Source: Nocardioides sp. NBC_00368 (GTDB lineage Bacteria > Actinomycetota > Actinomycetes > Propionibacteriales > Nocardioidaceae). Taken from it: DNA of 64,000 bases. The notes under the pieces were generated by a model. The model searched no databases, was not told where the DNA came from, and saw nothing but the letters and a program-made list of their open reading frames with translations. Every line of letters starts with the position of its first letter. Within the stretch, counting starts at the first letter, position 1. A program made the position numbers and the translations under genes. The stretch covers positions 2,854,501 to 2,918,500 of the forward strand of contig NZ_CP107970.1 in NCBI RefSeq assembly GCF_036090055.1. The letters are read 5' to 3'. This document shows positions 58,935-64,000 of this stretch, in pieces.

Positions 58935-64000
<5,066 letters not shown>

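Overview
The window is high-GC DNA with dense, often 4-bp-overlapping genes, many GTG starts and several leaderless-looking promoters. Gene content points to an actinobacterium, most like Nocardioides and relatives: a TPP-riboswitch thiamine operon, Z-isoprenyl transferase beside a hemolysin III homologue, a PIN-PhoH protein, DUF1707 proteins and a fused actinobacterial acyl-CoA carboxylase. The assignment is an inference from gene content only.

Layout. 1-1870: end of eutB plus eutC (ethanolamine ammonia-lyase), overlapped tail-to-tail by a sulfatase. 3691-6152: tandem DUF1707 proteins and an imine-reductase-like enzyme. 6161-12024: a seven-gene minus-strand thiamine operon (thiE-thiO-thiS-thiG-thiE2-thiD-thiC) behind a TPP riboswitch. 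12074-21380: AhpD-like protein, class I fumarase, small proteins, GNAT, a stomatin/NfeD membrane cluster, SDR, spermidine-synthase-like protein and a second, class II fumarase. 21430-31380: lytic transglycosylase, PhoH, isoprenyl transferase, hemolysin III, an MFS exporter divergent from a regulator, amino-acid permease and a secreted tannase-family esterase. 31570-38177: a branched-chain-amino-acid-type ABC importer facing a GAF/PucR regulator. 38241-40307: a thioredoxin-fold YyaL protein.

40340-52247 is a carbohydrate locus. A LacI regulator sits between two divergent operons. One encodes an ABC importer (binding protein and two permeases, no ATPase) plus a GH35 beta-galactosidase. The other encodes LacI, GH42, GH51 arabinofuranosidase and GH36 alpha-galactosidase. 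Two near-identical LacI-type palindromes lie in the intergenic region. The set fits arabinogalactan or galacto-oligosaccharide use.

53253-58934 is visibly AT-richer and carries a two-gene Gabija-like defence cassette (OLD-family nuclease plus UvrD-like helicase), flanked by gene-free DNA on both sides. The window ends inside a very large fused acyl-CoA carboxylase.

The most unusual signal is a set of long perfect inverted repeats lying inside open reading frames rather than between genes: one in the second thiE, one at the 3' end of thiO and one in the yyaL homologue. They are translated in frame and look like inserts compared with the families concerned. A separate ~105-bp intergenic repeat occurs twice, each time next to a stop codon.
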